Source: Anthostomella pinea
Taxonomy: Eukaryota > Ascomycota > Sordariomycetes > Xylariales > Xylariaceae
Assembly (NCBI GenBank): GCA_963556695.1
Contig: CAUWAG010000007.1
Span: forward strand, 2,666,001-2,730,000
Length of the DNA stretch: 64,000 bases
Reading direction: 5' to 3'
The position numbers were made by a program, and so were the translations under genes. This document shows, piece by piece, positions 35,748 to 47,110 of the stretch. The notes under the pieces were generated by a model. It saw only the letters and a list, made by a program, of their open reading frames with translations. It ran no database searches and was not told the DNA's origin. Each line of letters begins with the position of its first letter. The stretch's first letter is position 1.

Positions 35748-36412
35748 GGATTCTCAGAGTTGACTGCCGAGCGATGTGCGAGAGCGAATGTGTCGGCGGA
35801 GAAGACAGTGCGGTCTGTGAGTTTCATGACTAGCATGGAGTACTGTAGGTCGCTCTTTCTCTGCAGGCGCAAGAGAATGTTATTGCTACAGCTTGGTGGG
35901 AAGGTATAATGATGGAAACCAGCTACCGATTCATAATTGGCACCGGGCTCGTCGGTAGCTACATATATTCAGGTCGCGTTCGAGAGTCGCCATCGCATTT
36001 GGTGGAAGACATCAGAGCCTGTGAGGTCTTTTTTTACCTATATAGCGGAATGACCTTATGAATATTGAAGCATATATCGGCGTCGTGACTTAGCGTTGAC
36101 AGAGGCTTTCGTTGCAGATAAGGTCGTCGGACATTTGCATCACTGCTCACTCTGTGAGGCATACGGAGGGTTGAGAATTAACGCGACAGTTATTTTTAGC
36201 GGGACCAGAGAAATGGTTTAATTGCTTGGGATGCAAGATAAAGCGGTCACGTGCTTTCGAGATGCCGTCGCGGCCATGATCAGTCGAGCCCCTCCTCCGC
36301 ACTGCCTGGTACCCTGGCATCCTGGCTAACCACGACGGTCGCGATCAATGCCGTCATAGCGCCATGACACACCAACTCCATCGTCAACTTCGAGTCCTTT
36401 CCATCATTTCCA
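35748..36412. other. Intergenic region
   Basis: Contains the 3' side of the Cys-rich gene and the rad4 promoter. It is AT-rich around 35990-36240. No gene seen. Confidence 0.6.
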
Positions 36413-38973
36413 ATGGCTGGGAAGAAGCGCAAAGCACCTGCCAACAATGCGGGATCCTCGCGCACTACGAGATCTGCCGCCGTGCGCAATGACGTCCCCG
36501 ATATTTACCGTGATATGCTCGTCGAAGCCGACGTTCGACCAACCGTGACCTCTCCCGAGAAACCGATCAAGAAAAAACGGCCCGGGCAGCGAGCCGAGAA
36601 GCCACCACACGAGGTCGGTCCTCCGCCGAAGAAGCCAAAGCGTCGCGTCGAGGTCGAAGTCGAAGTCGACAAAGAGGAGGATGACGAAGATGACGAAGAT
36701 GACAAGGATATACAGTTCGAGGATGTGTCCCTCCTGACTGCGACAATACAGACCATGACTAAAGATTCAGATGAGGAGGACGAAGAAGAAGATGATGATG
36801 GTGACGAGCTAGGGTTCGAGGAAGTCGACTTCTCTTTTCCTAACTTGAACTCTGATCCTGCGGCGGACGCCCCAAAAGACCTCGAACTCAATTTCTCATC
36901 GCGGGCAAATGCCACTCCTCGTCAGGTAGTAGAGAGGCGCAAACCCATCAACAAGGCGGAGAAAGATCGTCGGGTTGAGATACACAAGACGCATCTCCTC
37001 TGCTTGTTGTCTCATGTTGCTCGCAGGAATCGCTGGTGCAACGACGCTGTTGTTCAAGATAGGCTACGGCCAATCCTGACTAAGAAGACTATCACGTACC
37101 TGAACCCAGGTACACACCTTACTCAGTTTGGGCGCGCCAACTCACTCAAGGAGGGGTTGCAGATGGTCAATGCCAAGTTCAAGACAAAATTTCAGATTAC
37201 AGAACGAGGGTCTCGTAGAGCACTGTGGGCAGAGAACGAAGAGCATCTACAAAATGTAATCACCGTCCAATTACCCATTGCAAACCGAGGCTGATTTGGG
37301 CACAGTATAAACTCCCGGATGACGCCGAAACGCCTATGGAGAAGTCGGATTTCCGCGAAGCAGCAAATTCACTCCAGGGTTCACGAGACGTAGGAGCTCA
37401 GCTCTATTGCGCGCTGCTGCGCAGTGCTGGTGTAGAGGCAAGGCTAGTTTGTTCTCTTCAACCCCTCTCCTTTGCCTCTGGAGGACCTACCATGGGGAAG
37501 CCACCCAAGGCGCGGGGGAGGTTATCCCTCGAAGAGCAGTTTGCTCGGATGCCGAAGTATGACAGCTCCTTTGACTCGCCTGCACTACCTTCAACGCTGC
37601 CCGCTCGCAGGCGACTGGGCCACCCGAATGCGACAGCTTTTCAGGTTCCTACTGCGACCACCCAAAGCCCATCTCGCCAGGTGCCAGTGACGCCAAAGAA
37701 GATCCGCGAATCTCCCTTTCCAGTCTATTGGGTAGAGATTCTCGACGAGGCTCATCAGAAATGGCAGCCCACGGACCCTTTAGTGACAGACTCATTTTGG
37801 AAGCCACAGAAGCTGGAACCTCCTGCATCTGATCGAGAGAACTGCATGACATATGTGGTTGGATTTGCGGAGGACGGATCAGCCAAGGACATCACGCGTC
37901 GTTATGCCAAAGCATACAATGCAAAGACACGCAGAATGCGAATAGAAAGTGTCGCCAGCAATGGCGAGAAATGGTGGCGCAAGGCTCTGCGAGCATACTC
38001 GCATGGTGTTACGACTGACCTAGATCAAATCGAGGCCAATGAGTTGACAGCAGCCGAGTCACACGAGCCAATGCCGCGCAATATCGCCGACTTCAAAGAC
38101 CACCCGATCTATGCATTAGAACGGCAGCTTCGACGGCATGAAGTTTTGGTGCCTGATGCGTCAGCTTCTGGCACAATCGGAGCCGGTAGCAAAGGCCCGT
38201 TGGAAAAAATATACAGACGCAAGGATGTGCGGATCGCCCGCAGTAGGGAGAAATGGTTTCGGCTGGGCAGAGAAGTCCGGGCAGATGAGGTACCAGTTAA
38301 GGTCCTAACGAAACGGGTCAACCCGAACGCGGATCTGTTCGGCGCTGATAATGACGAACTCGAAGCTGGTGGGACGATTGGCACACCAATCTATACAATG
38401 GAACAGACGGAACTGTATAAGGCGCCACCGGTCATCAATGGACGAATACCGAAGAATCGGTTCGGCAACCTCGATATCTATGTGCCTAGCATGGTACCCG
38501 AAGGCGGTGTACATATCACTGATGATCTTGGGGCGCAGGCAGCCTTCACGTTGGGGATCGACTACGCGCCTGCGCTCACCGGCTTCGAGTTCAGGGGCAG
38601 GCAAGGCACGGCAGTCCTGCGCGGTGTGATAGTGGCCGCAGAGAACGAGGAGGCCGTCTATGCGTTGATTGCTGGGATCAAAGACCAGGAAGCTGAGCTG
38701 GAGAGGGAGAGGAGGACGCGCGAGGTGCTGCGGGCCTGGAGGCGGATGTTGATGAACTTGAGAGTCAGGCAACGGATATGGGCTGATGTGGATTCGGACG
38801 ATGAAGCCGTGGACGAGGAAGCGATGGAGGTTGACAAGGGCAAAGCTGTCGCACCGTCCGTGAGTTCGGACGGTGAGCCAGAGGATGAGCCGCAGCTGAG
38901 CGACGACAGCAAAGAGGCCGGAGGAGGCTTCGTGGTAGATGACGAGTACGCAGGGGGGTTCATGGTTGACTGA
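36413..38973 (+). CDS. rad4: DNA damage-recognition protein Rad4/XPC (Rhp41)
   Basis: Two exons, join(36413..37255, 37306..38973), 836 aa. The 50-bp intron (GTAATC..ACAG) joins EEHLQN to YKLPDDAETP. The N-terminus is basic (MAGKKRKAP), then acidic with Asp/Glu runs (about 80-130). The transglutaminase-like domain includes HLLCLLSHVARRNRWCND and DVGAQLYCALLRSAGVEARLV. Its C-terminal half has FPVYWVEILDEAHQKW and DITRRYAKAYNAKTRR. BHD1 begins near residue 535 (PRNIADFKDHPIYALERQL); BHD3 follows near 648 with INGRIPKNRFGNLDIYVPSM. The last ~60 residues are acidic. In the Rad4-Rad23 complex it recognises distorted DNA for nucleotide excision repair in the nucleus. All domains are present and the length is normal. 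Confidence 0.95.
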
Positions 38974-39894
38974 GCCGCTGCGCTGCTGCAGTCCAATAAT
39001 TAACTTACGGTATCCTGCATAGGCTTCGTATTACCTTCCATGTTGGAATTATTTAGGCTTTACGGTTGCGTGGTTTAACGGCGTCCCGGACAATTGGAAC
39101 CTAGTACGGACTGTGTTCGAGGCGTACAGGACGGGACGAAATGTGTCGCGGTGTGACAAATACATGTAAGGGCCAAGTCTTACCAAGAGCCTTGGGTGGG
39201 AGTTCTGGGCTTACACGACCGCAGCACGCTGTACTCGTGGGCACACCTTGCTTCTTCATTTTGGCAGGGCGAAGCAATTGGGAACCATGGTTTTCTTCCC
39301 AGGAGTTTTAAAGCCTGTTCATCAGTCGAAACTTGAAAGGCGTTGCGCGTCGTAGAATGGTTTCAGCGCTGAGGCCCGCTGGAGCCCCTTCCCTTGTCCC
39401 CTGGCACGACCCTTTACAGGTGTCAGGAGGCGCCCGAGGGGCCGGGAGCCGCGGGACGATTCGATCTCCGAGCAGGGATTGCCCCTTCAACCTTTTGAGA
39501 TGGGCCGCAAGTCGATGCATCACCGATTTCTTGCTTCGCCAATCACACCACTCGCCTAGGAGTGCTAAAGGACTGGAGGCGAGGCTTCGAGGTTGTCAGG
39601 TGAGTGCCTAGAGGTCCTCGGGTTTGACACAGCCGGCCTTGTTGCCTCTACTGCAAACACTTCTTTCTTTCTCTTATTAGTCATTATTCTAATGTTTCCA
39701 ATACTCAGTTTCTCTGTCTCTCTCTTGTACGAATTCCTTCCGTTCGTGTAATATATTGTAACCATCATATGGAGTGGTGAATGCGTCGACTCTTGCAACG
39801 GTGCCGATCCGGACCACCCGGAGACCTACGATTCGACCGACAATTCTGAGCGCATGCCCCGCGGACCGTGTTCAACACCTGACAGTCGCCTACT
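38974..39894. other. Intergenic region
   Basis: Lies between rad4 and the ABC transporter gene, both on the plus strand, so it holds a terminator and a promoter. The stretch 39655-39770 is pyrimidine-rich (ttctttctttctc) and may be part of the transporter leader. Nothing else seen. Confidence 0.55.
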
Positions 39895-42800
39895 ATGGCG
39901 TTCCTGCGGCAGACCTGGACACTGACGGCCAAGAACCTCAAGATCGTCGTCGTCCGCCATGCCTTCGCGACCTTCATACGAGCCTTCCTCCTCCCCATCC
40001 TGCTGGCCGCCTTCCTCAGCTTCGCCCGAAACCTCTTCGTCGTACCCGCGACATACGGCATAGGCGAACCGCACGCCGTCCGGTCCCTACAAGCCGGGCT
40101 CGAGGCCGCGAGCAGCACGAACCGCGGCACGGTGGCGTTTGTGAACAACGGACTGGCCGGCGGCGACATCGACCGCGTCATCGACTCGCTCTCGGACACG
40201 GTGACGGGCGCTGGGAAGAACGCCACGCGGCTGTCGCAAACACCTGAGCTGAATTATGCGTGCCGAAGCAGTTTGCGCGGCGTCTCGTCCTGCTACGGCG
40301 CAGTGGTCTTCCACTCGTCGCCGAACGAGGGGCCCGGTGGGTTGTGGAATTACACGCTGCGCGCCGACGGCGCATTGGGTACCAAGATTGACGTGACCGA
40401 GGACCACAATGACGGCGAGGTATATACGCTGCCGCTGCAGCGAGCGGTCGATTCCGCCATCGCAAGTCTTGCTACTGGTGCCAATGGAGCGTCGTCGTTT
40501 CCGGCTACCACGGAAGAATACCCGTTCACGACCTTGACGCAAGAAGAGCGCGCGCAGAGGATTCGCCGCATGTATCAATCTTCACTGACCAACTTCCTCG
40601 CTGTTGCCTTCATCCTTGTCGTCATTGGCGTATGTTATCATATGACGGGTCATATGGCGACTGAAAGAGAGATTGGTATGTCGCAACTGCTCGATGCCAT
40701 GATGCCGATGAAGCACCGCTGGCAACCGCAAGTTGCACGGCTCTGGTCATACCACATCGCCTTTACCATGATTTATCTCCCGGGCTGGGTCATCGGCTCC
40801 ATAATCATTGCGCGTGGGGTCTGGGCTAACACCAGTGTGGCAATTGTGCTCATCTACTTCATACTTGCCGGCCTTGCGCTGACATCACTGTCCATCCTCG
40901 GGGCGGCCTTCTTCAAGAGGTCGCAGCTCTCTGGTGTCGTTTCCACCATAGTATATCTGCTGCTAGCCATTCTAGCCCAGACTTTGACTTCGCCGAACAC
41001 CGCTACCGTTGCCGTCCTGAGCTTGCTTTTCGCGCCATGCAATATCGTCTGGTTCATGACCTGGATAGCGCGCTGGGAGCAGAAGGCAATTCCGTCTGAC
41101 TTGTTACGTACACCACCCAACAATCCGTGGGACCTACCTGGAATTGTTTTTTGGGTGTTCCTCGGCATCCAGATCATCGTCTATCCCGTAATCGGCGTGT
41201 ACCTGGAGCGAATTTTCCATAGCACAACCACCAAAGGTCGCACGATCCTGCAAGGTCAAGCAGTTGAGAGTGCACCGGATGACGCTGTTCGTCTCGAGGG
41301 GTTTACGAAGATCTACAGCCCGAGCCCCTTCCGTCGATTGTTCTCCTTCATCTCAAAGCCGAAAGAGCCCGTGGTTGCAGTTGATACGCTCACTTTCAAC
41401 GCTCGAAGAGGACAGATTCTGGCTTTGCTCGGAGCAAATGGCAGTGGAAAGAGTACGACGCTGGACTCGATTGCTGGCATCAGCAAGTTGACCAGTGGAA
41501 ATATCACCATCGACGGTACTGGAGGTTTGGGCATTGCTCCGCAGAAGAATGTCCTCTGGGACGAGTTGACTGTCGAGGAGCATATTGGGATCTTCAACCG
41601 GCTGAAATCGCCCCTGAATACCGCGTCGAAGCAGGAGATACGCGATCTTGTCACGTCAGTGGACCTCGGTCCGAAGGTCAAGGCTAAGTCCAAGACACTG
41701 TCAGGTGGCCAAAAACGAAAGCTACAACTGGGAATGATGTTGACGGGTGGATCTGCGGTGTGCTGCGTTGACGAGGTCTCTTCGGGTATTGATCCCCTTT
41801 CCCGACGGAAGATCTGGGACATTCTTTTGGCAGAGCGTGGGCGACGGACGATAATATTGACGACACATTTCCTCGATGAGGCGGACCTCCTCGCAGACCA
41901 TATAGCCATCCTCTCGAAAGGCACTCTCCGAGCTCAAGGCTCATCTGTCGAACTCAAAGACAGACTCGGTGCCGGATATAGAATCCACGTTTTCAACGCC
42001 AGGGACATCAAGGAGTCTCCCGAGATCGAAGGCGTCAAGCGCAAGATCTCATACGATGTCATAAGCTACCTAGCACCAACTTCGAGCCTCGCCGCCCAAG
42101 TCATCCGAGCATTGGAAAGCGCAGGAATACACGACTACAAGTTTTCAAGTCCAACTATCGAAGACGTATTCCTGCAGGTAGCCGAGGAAGTCAACGGCGA
42201 GGATGTCGTTATGCCAACACCTGCAGTCAAGGATGATAAGCAAGCAAGCTCGGAGGAGATTGTTGCTGTCAGCGAGTCTGACAAGGATAATGACCTTGAG
42301 TTGCTTTCAGGACGGCCGATCGGCTTCTTCAAGCAAACTGGAGTACTCCTACTGAAGCGATGCATCGTCTTCAAAACAAATTGGTTTCCCTACGTGGCTG
42401 CCCTTCTGATTCCGATAATAGCTGCAGCCTTGGTCTCTCTGTTTGTCGTTGGCCAGCAGCCCCCGGGATGTACCCCAACTGAACAGGACTCGGGTGGCTC
42501 CTCGGATGACTTTACGGATCTTTACAACAGTTTGTTCTTGGTCGCTGGCCCGTCGTCGGAGTTCAGCGAGGCAAGAGTCTTAAGTCTATATGCTCCTGTC
42601 TTCGCAGGAATGAGGAGCACCCCTTCTGACAATAGTGGAAGCAGTGGAAGCGACAGTGGAAGTGGTGACGAGGATACGTTCACCCTTTTCGTTAAAAGTC
42701 TACACCCTGTCGACTCTCTGTCGGACTTCAACAAATTTGTTGTGCAGAATCGCAAGAACGTTACTCCCGCTGGCTGGTGGTTGGGGGATGCAACCTCCCC

Positions 42801-44742
42801 ACCGACTGTGGCTTACAAGGCAGATTACGCAGATGTCTACTCTACTGTATTTGGCCAAAACGCACTTGATATCATGCTGGCCAACACCAGCATCGCGACG
42901 TCTTTTGCACCGTTCGATACCCCATGGATCCCATCGACTGGCGACTCCCTGCAGCTTATGGTCTATCTGGCACTTTGCCTTTCTGCATATCCGGCGTTCT
43001 TTGGTCTTTACCCAAACGTGGAGAGGCGTCGGAACGTCCGAGGTCTTCAGTACTCGAATGGTGTACGCTCGCTTCCCCTATGGGTAGCTTACACCACGTT
43101 CGACTTTGTGATTGTGCTCGTCTCCTCAGCTATTGTCACCGCCATATTCGCAGCAGCCTCGAACGTATGGTACCATGTAGGGTATCTATTCGTCGTCTTC
43201 ATGCTATACGGTTTAGCATCAACCCTGCTATCGTATGTCATCTCCCTTTTCTGTGCGAATCAGCTGTCCACCTATGCCTTCTCGGCAGCTGGGCAAGCTG
43301 TGGGGTTTCTGGTCTACTTGATCGCCTACCTGTCCACCCTCACCTACGCGCCGGTCACAACCATAGACCAGTCCCTCCTTGTTGTTCACTTCGTCATATC
43401 GGCCTTTGTGCCCATTGGCTCGGTTGTCCGCACCCTGTTTGTTGCCCTCAACCTCTTCTCGGCTACTTGCGATGGTGATCAGGTCCGGGGCTACCCTGCG
43501 CATATACTAGCTTATGGTGGACCTATACTCTACCTTGTCGTGCAGTCTGCCTTTCTGTTCGGCATCCTGCTGTGGTACGACAGTGGTGCAGGTCGGACCT
43601 TGATCAATCGCGTCACTCAAAAAGCCATCAAGCAGGATGATTCCGCCCCTGAAGATGAAGAGGTTGCGAGTGAACTTGACCGCGTCACAAGCAGTCCGCA
43701 AGAAAGTGACGGGCTGCGAGTACTGCACCTGACCAAGACATTCCGCAAGAATACGGCCGTCGACAACGTTACTTTTGGCGTCCGACACGGCGAGGTGTTC
43801 GCCCTTCTCGGGCCCAATGGTGCTGGTAAATCGACGACTATTTCGTTGATACGCGGTGACATTCAACCCAGCCTGAATGGCGGTGATGTCCTCGTCGAGA
43901 ACACATCTGTCAGCCGTCACCGGGCTGCGGCTCGAGCGCACCTGGGTGTCTGTCCGCAATTCGATGCTATCGATGCAATGACCGTGCTCGAACATCTGCG
44001 GTTCTACGCCCGCATCCGCGGTATCCCCGACATCGAACACAACGTGCGAGCGGTTCTCCGCGCCGTCGGACTCGAGGCCTTCTCCACGCGCATGGCGAGC
44101 GCTCTCTCCGGTGGAAACAAGCGGAAATTGTCCCTGGGCATTGCGCTGATGGGAAACCCGAGCGTGGTGCTCCTCGACGAGCCGTCGTCTGGGCTCGACG
44201 CAGCTGCTAAGCGGATCATGTGGAGGACGCTCGGGACTATCGTCCCCGGCCGATCCATCCTCCTCACAACGCACAGCATGGAAGAGGCCGACGCGCTCGC
44301 CAACCGCGCCGGCATCCTCGCCAAGCGCATGTTGGCCATGGGTACGATCGAGAATTTGCGCCAAAGGTTTGGCGACGCTATACATGTGCACCTCGTCAGC
44401 AAGACCGCGCCGCACTCGACGGACGAGGAGATGGAGCGCATGAGGACATGGGTCGTCGAGGCCTTTCCCGGTGCTGTGGTTGAGCACAAGACGTACCATG
44501 GCCAGATGCGCTTCTCGATCCCGGGCAGCGCTGTGGTGGGCGGAAGCGGAAGCGGAAGCGCCATCGGCCGGCTCATCGTTAGGCTCGAGGAGCAGCGGGA
44601 GGCGCTGGGCATCGAGCACTTCTCGTGCACGCCGACGACGCTCGACCAGGTCTTTTTAACTATCGTGGGGCAGCACAACGTCAAGGAGGAGGGCTACCAC
44701 GCCGAGGCGAAGACGAAGCACTGGTGGGCGAGGCTGTGGTGA
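39895..44742 (+). CDS. Full-size ABCA-subfamily ABC transporter, intronless
   Basis: Single frame of 1615 aa with two half-transporters (TMD-NBD-TMD-NBD). TM1 (about residues 23-45) is followed by a ~180-residue non-membrane loop, then a cluster of five or six helices (about 236-440). NBD1: Walker A GANGSGKST (about 511), signature LSGGQKRKLQLG (about 601), Walker B CCVDEVSSG, H-loop LTTHFLDEAD. The second half repeats this: TM near 825, a Ser/Gly/Asp-rich loop, helices about 1020-1240. NBD2: GPNGAGKST (about 1305), LSGGNKRKLSLG (about 1403), VVLLDEPSSGLD, LTTHSMEEAD. Both sites keep the catalytic Glu. Large loops after TM1 and TM7, and motif wording, are typical of ABCA lipid transporters rather than the ABCB, ABCC or ABCG types usual in fungi. 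Probable substrate: a lipid (inference). Confidence 0.93.
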   Translation: MAFLRQTWTLTAKNLKIVVVRHAFATFIRAFLLPILLAAFLSFARNLFVVPATYGIGEPHAVRSLQAGLEAASSTNRGTVAFVNNGLAGGDIDRVIDSLSDTVTGAGKNATRLSQTPELNYACRSSLRGVSSCYGAVVFHSSPNEGPGGLWNYTLRADGALGTKIDVTEDHNDGEVYTLPLQRAVDSAIASLATGANGASSFPATTEEYPFTTLTQEERAQRIRRMYQSSLTNFLAVAFILVVIGVCYHMTGHMATEREIGMSQLLDAMMPMKHRWQPQVARLWSYHIAFTMIYLPGWVIGSIIIARGVWANTSVAIVLIYFILAGLALTSLSILGAAFFKRSQLSGVVSTIVYLLLAILAQTLTSPNTATVAVLSLLFAPCNIVWFMTWIARWEQKAIPSDLLRTPPNNPWDLPGIVFWVFLGIQIIVYPVIGVYLERIFHSTTTKGRTILQGQAVESAPDDAVRLEGFTKIYSPSPFRRLFSFISKPKEPVVAVDTLTFNARRGQILALLGANGSGKSTTLDSIAGISKLTSGNITIDGTGGLGIAPQKNVLWDELTVEEHIGIFNRLKSPLNTASKQEIRDLVTSVDLGPKVKAKSKTLSGGQKRKLQLGMMLTGGSAVCCVDEVSSGIDPLSRRKIWDILLAERGRRTIILTTHFLDEADLLADHIAILSKGTLRAQGSSVELKDRLGAGYRIHVFNARDIKESPEIEGVKRKISYDVISYLAPTSSLAAQVIRALESAGIHDYKFSSPTIEDVFLQVAEEVNGEDVVMPTPAVKDDKQASSEEIVAVSESDKDNDLELLSGRPIGFFKQTGVLLLKRCIVFKTNWFPYVAALLIPIIAAALVSLFVVGQQPPGCTPTEQDSGGSSDDFTDLYNSLFLVAGPSSEFSEARVLSLYAPVFAGMRSTPSDNSGSSGSDSGSGDEDTFTLFVKSLHPVDSLSDFNKFVVQNRKNVTPAGWWLGDATSPPTVAYKADYADVYSTVFGQNALDIMLANTSIATSFAPFDTPWIPSTGDSLQLMVYLALCLSAYPAFFGLYPNVERRRNVRGLQYSNGVRSLPLWVAYTTFDFVIVLVSSAIVTAIFAAASNVWYHVGYLFVVFMLYGLASTLLSYVISLFCANQLSTYAFSAAGQAVGFLVYLIAYLSTLTYAPVTTIDQSLLVVHFVISAFVPIGSVVRTLFVALNLFSATCDGDQVRGYPAHILAYGGPILYLVVQSAFLFGILLWYDSGAGRTLINRVTQKAIKQDDSAPEDEEVASELDRVTSSPQESDGLRVLHLTKTFRKNTAVDNVTFGVRHGEVFALLGPNGAGKSTTISLIRGDIQPSLNGGDVLVENTSVSRHRAAARAHLGVCPQFDAIDAMTVLEHLRFYARIRGIPDIEHNVRAVLRAVGLEAFSTRMASALSGGNKRKLSLGIALMGNPSVVLLDEPSSGLDAAAKRIMWRTLGTIVPGRSILLTTHSMEEADALANRAGILAKRMLAMGTIENLRQRFGDAIHVHLVSKTAPHSTDEEMERMRTWVVEAFPGAVVEHKTYHGQMRFSIPGSAVVGGSGSGSAIGRLIVRLEEQREALGIEHFSCTPTTLDQVFLTIVGQHNVKEEGYHAEAKTKHWWARLW

Positions 44743-45568
44743 TGAATGTTACGTAATGGGGTTGCTGGACTGGACATGGCTTGGGAATATTAGAAAGGGT
44801 GGATGGGGTTGTGTATATAAAGGCGGATAGGCAGGCCCATTGATTAGGAGACACGGTCTGGTTGTAAATAGGTATGGATGCATGGATAGGGCGTCTGGGG
44901 TCTGTGTGCAGGGGCTACTCCACATAGATGGCTTGGATAGAATCACGATCAACTACTTTTATTATTAATCATCCCATGGCAATTTTCAGATCGACTGGTG
45001 CGTTGAGAACTTGACCGGAGTTCGTGTTCACCTTGATCATCCTCCCGGTCGGCAGCAGTATCAAGAGCCGAAAGGAATGTTAACCATGTGGGTGGTTCCA
45101 CTTGAATATGCTTCTATCGTAGGGGGACAGACCCTCTATCGGATAGCTAAAGATGTATACGCGTTTAATACTTCTTCTGGAGGAAATCGTTCCACATAAG
45201 ACAAGTCTACCTATGTATGGAACAATAAACTCTTGCAAGGAAGCATCGGTGGGCATGTCGAAGAAGCTGTCGCTATAAATAGATTTATAGTTTAGTTGTG
45301 CTGTGAAACTTCTGTTCGGTATTGAAATCGGAAGGTATAACGAATTAACCATTGTTGTGGACCGGTAGGTAATGCCGAAGGAGCTGCCGTTTTAATTATA
45401 ATGTGGCGATATGTTCTGTTAATAAAGCAGGGCGATGGCCCCCGATATATTCATCTGGCCTTTGACCAAACAACTAATAACTCTCACATCCGATGTACAA
45501 GATGACTTGACAACCACACCTACCCAGCTCTTCTACCAAGCCATTTCACTCGGCCACAACACGCACCA
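44743..45568. other. Intergenic region, AT-rich
   Basis: Between the ABCA gene and the small secreted-protein gene. It is AT-rich from about 45190 to 45430. No gene or RNA recognised. Confidence 0.55.
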
Positions 45569-46134
45569 ATGCAGCTCCTCCAATCCCTCGGCTTTGCTCT
45601 GCTCCTGGCCAGCGGCTACAGCGTAGCATCGGCCACCCCAGACCATGAAGCTAGACAGCCTAGGTAGGGTGCCATCACACACCAAATTGGACATTCGTGA
45701 ACCCTCAGCTAACGACAACATCAAACAGCGCCCTAGTCAACCGGGAATGGCTGGCGCCCAACTCCGCAGCTCTTGCGTTCGTCGCCAGGGGAGACGACGA
45801 CGACAAGAAGGACGACGAGAAGAAGGACGACGACAAGAAGGACGACGACAAGAAGGACGACGACAAGCCAGAGGACACGGAGGAAAAGGACGACGACAAG
45901 CCAGTAGAGACGGAAAAGAACCCCGATTCCTCGGACCCAGACGTGGAAAAGGCCAACTCGGAGGTGGAAAAGGCAGAAAAGGCCACAGGGCACAGGCGGT
46001 TGCGGAAGTACAGGCCGGTCGCCAAGGTCCAGACCAAGGACGGCAAGAGCTTGGGCATCGAGTACAAAAATGGCGTTATTATGTGGATCAAGGGACCCAA
46101 GAAGGGGACCTGGACCAGAGTGACAGACGACTGA
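45569..46134 (+). CDS. Small secreted protein with Asp/Lys repeat region
   Basis: Two exons, join(45569..45663, 45729..46134), 166 aa. The 65-bp intron (GTAGGG..ACAG, branch agctaac) joins ARQP to SALVNREWLAP. The first 22 residues are a clear signal peptide (MQLLQSLGFALLLASGYSVA, cleavage near ASA). Residues about 57-92 are nearly all Asp, Lys and Glu, built of repeats such as KKDDDK. A basic compact tail of about 45 residues follows (RRLRKYRPVAKVQTKDGKS ... GVIMWIKGPKKGTW). There are no cysteines, so it is not a typical disulfide-rich effector. A GDDDDKK segment matches an enteropeptidase-like acidic site but this has no proven meaning here. No known family; secretion is strongly suggested. 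Confidence 0.75.
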
Positions 46135-46261
46135 GACCGGCGCTGCGCATTCACTCATCCATCCATTCGTGGATGAAGACGCCTGCCTACCTCGCACCAT
46201 CTGCTGGCTCACTGTGGATACCTTAGCTAGTCAGGATAGCATCAACGGCAGTAATCCAAAA

Positions 46262-47110
46262 TCATACAAAAGCTGGTTTATCAGCTTGCCCTGAGGGAAT
46301 CATGATGACCGGGTGGAATATAATCATGAATGATGCGGCGATGCCGAGCGGAAACTGCCAAAGACGATGAACAAAGGCAGGTTCCGAATCAAATCGACTC
46401 TGCGTCCCTCCCGACAACTCCGCGTCTCGGAAGGCCGATCGCGTGATGACCAGTACTACCGCGACAAGCATGTGATGACGAAGACACTCAGGCGCCTGTG
46501 TCGCGCTTGGGTTGTTCCTGGGTTGACCAACATCGCCTGGCCGGCAGCGGACTGGATCGAAGGACGTTACTGGGCCAGACGATGGCCACGAACAGAATGA
46601 GGAAGATGGTGAGTGAGATGGCTTGGAGGACCAATCCAGCGACCAGGAGGACCGCGCGGCTGTGCCCTGTAGTCTCGAAAGTTGCGATACCACCCCGGAT
46701 CGATTGGACTAACAGGGCCACGACATCGCCTAGAACGAAGATGCGTGGGCACAGACAGCTTGGGGCTGAAGTTGAAGAATCCTCTGCCGAGGACGCTGAC
46801 TGTCCGCCCGATCGACAGGTATATACTGCGGATCAAGTGCGTTAGACGCTGCTCTGACTCGGGCATAATGAATGGAAGAGTTGACTAACGCGGCAGTCAT
46901 GAACACGGGAGCGATGGCGATGATGGCGTATTGGATCGTCCAGCTGCTCTTGTTCCATGGGTTGCTGAGCCCACGACACGCAAAGCATATCCGACCAGCT
47001 CGAGCACTGACCCAAGCAGGATCGAAACCGTGTAGCCAAGCCATTCGCGTATGCGGGCGATAATGGAGGAGCCGCCGCTTTCTTGTCCTCCTACGTCGGA
47101 AGCAATGTTT
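46262..47110 (-). pseudogene. RTA1-like membrane protein remnant
   Basis: The minus strand encodes successive pieces of an RTA1-family (seven-helix lipid-translocating / drug-resistance) protein in different frames. Near 47070-46965: IREWLGYTVSILLGSVLELV. A one-base shift (about 46962-46966) leads to NPWNKSSWTIQYAIIAIAPV. A 64-bp intron (46889..46826, GTTAGT..GCAG) gives MTAA-IYLSIGRTVSVLGRG. A second shift (about 46745-46760) leads to RIFVLGDVVALLVQSI and the next helix LVLQAISLTIFLILFVAIVW. After a third frame change around 46480 come LVAVVLVITRSAFRDAE and a last helix ending HPVIMIPS. The order of helices matches RTA1, but the first helices and a start codon are missing. Visible: at least two frameshifts. 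Inference: a dead gene, still recent enough to keep its intron. Confidence 0.75.

Noticed and set aside
41313..41924. 203-codon minus frame inside the ABCA gene
   Set aside because: Antisense shadow of the NBD1 coding region.
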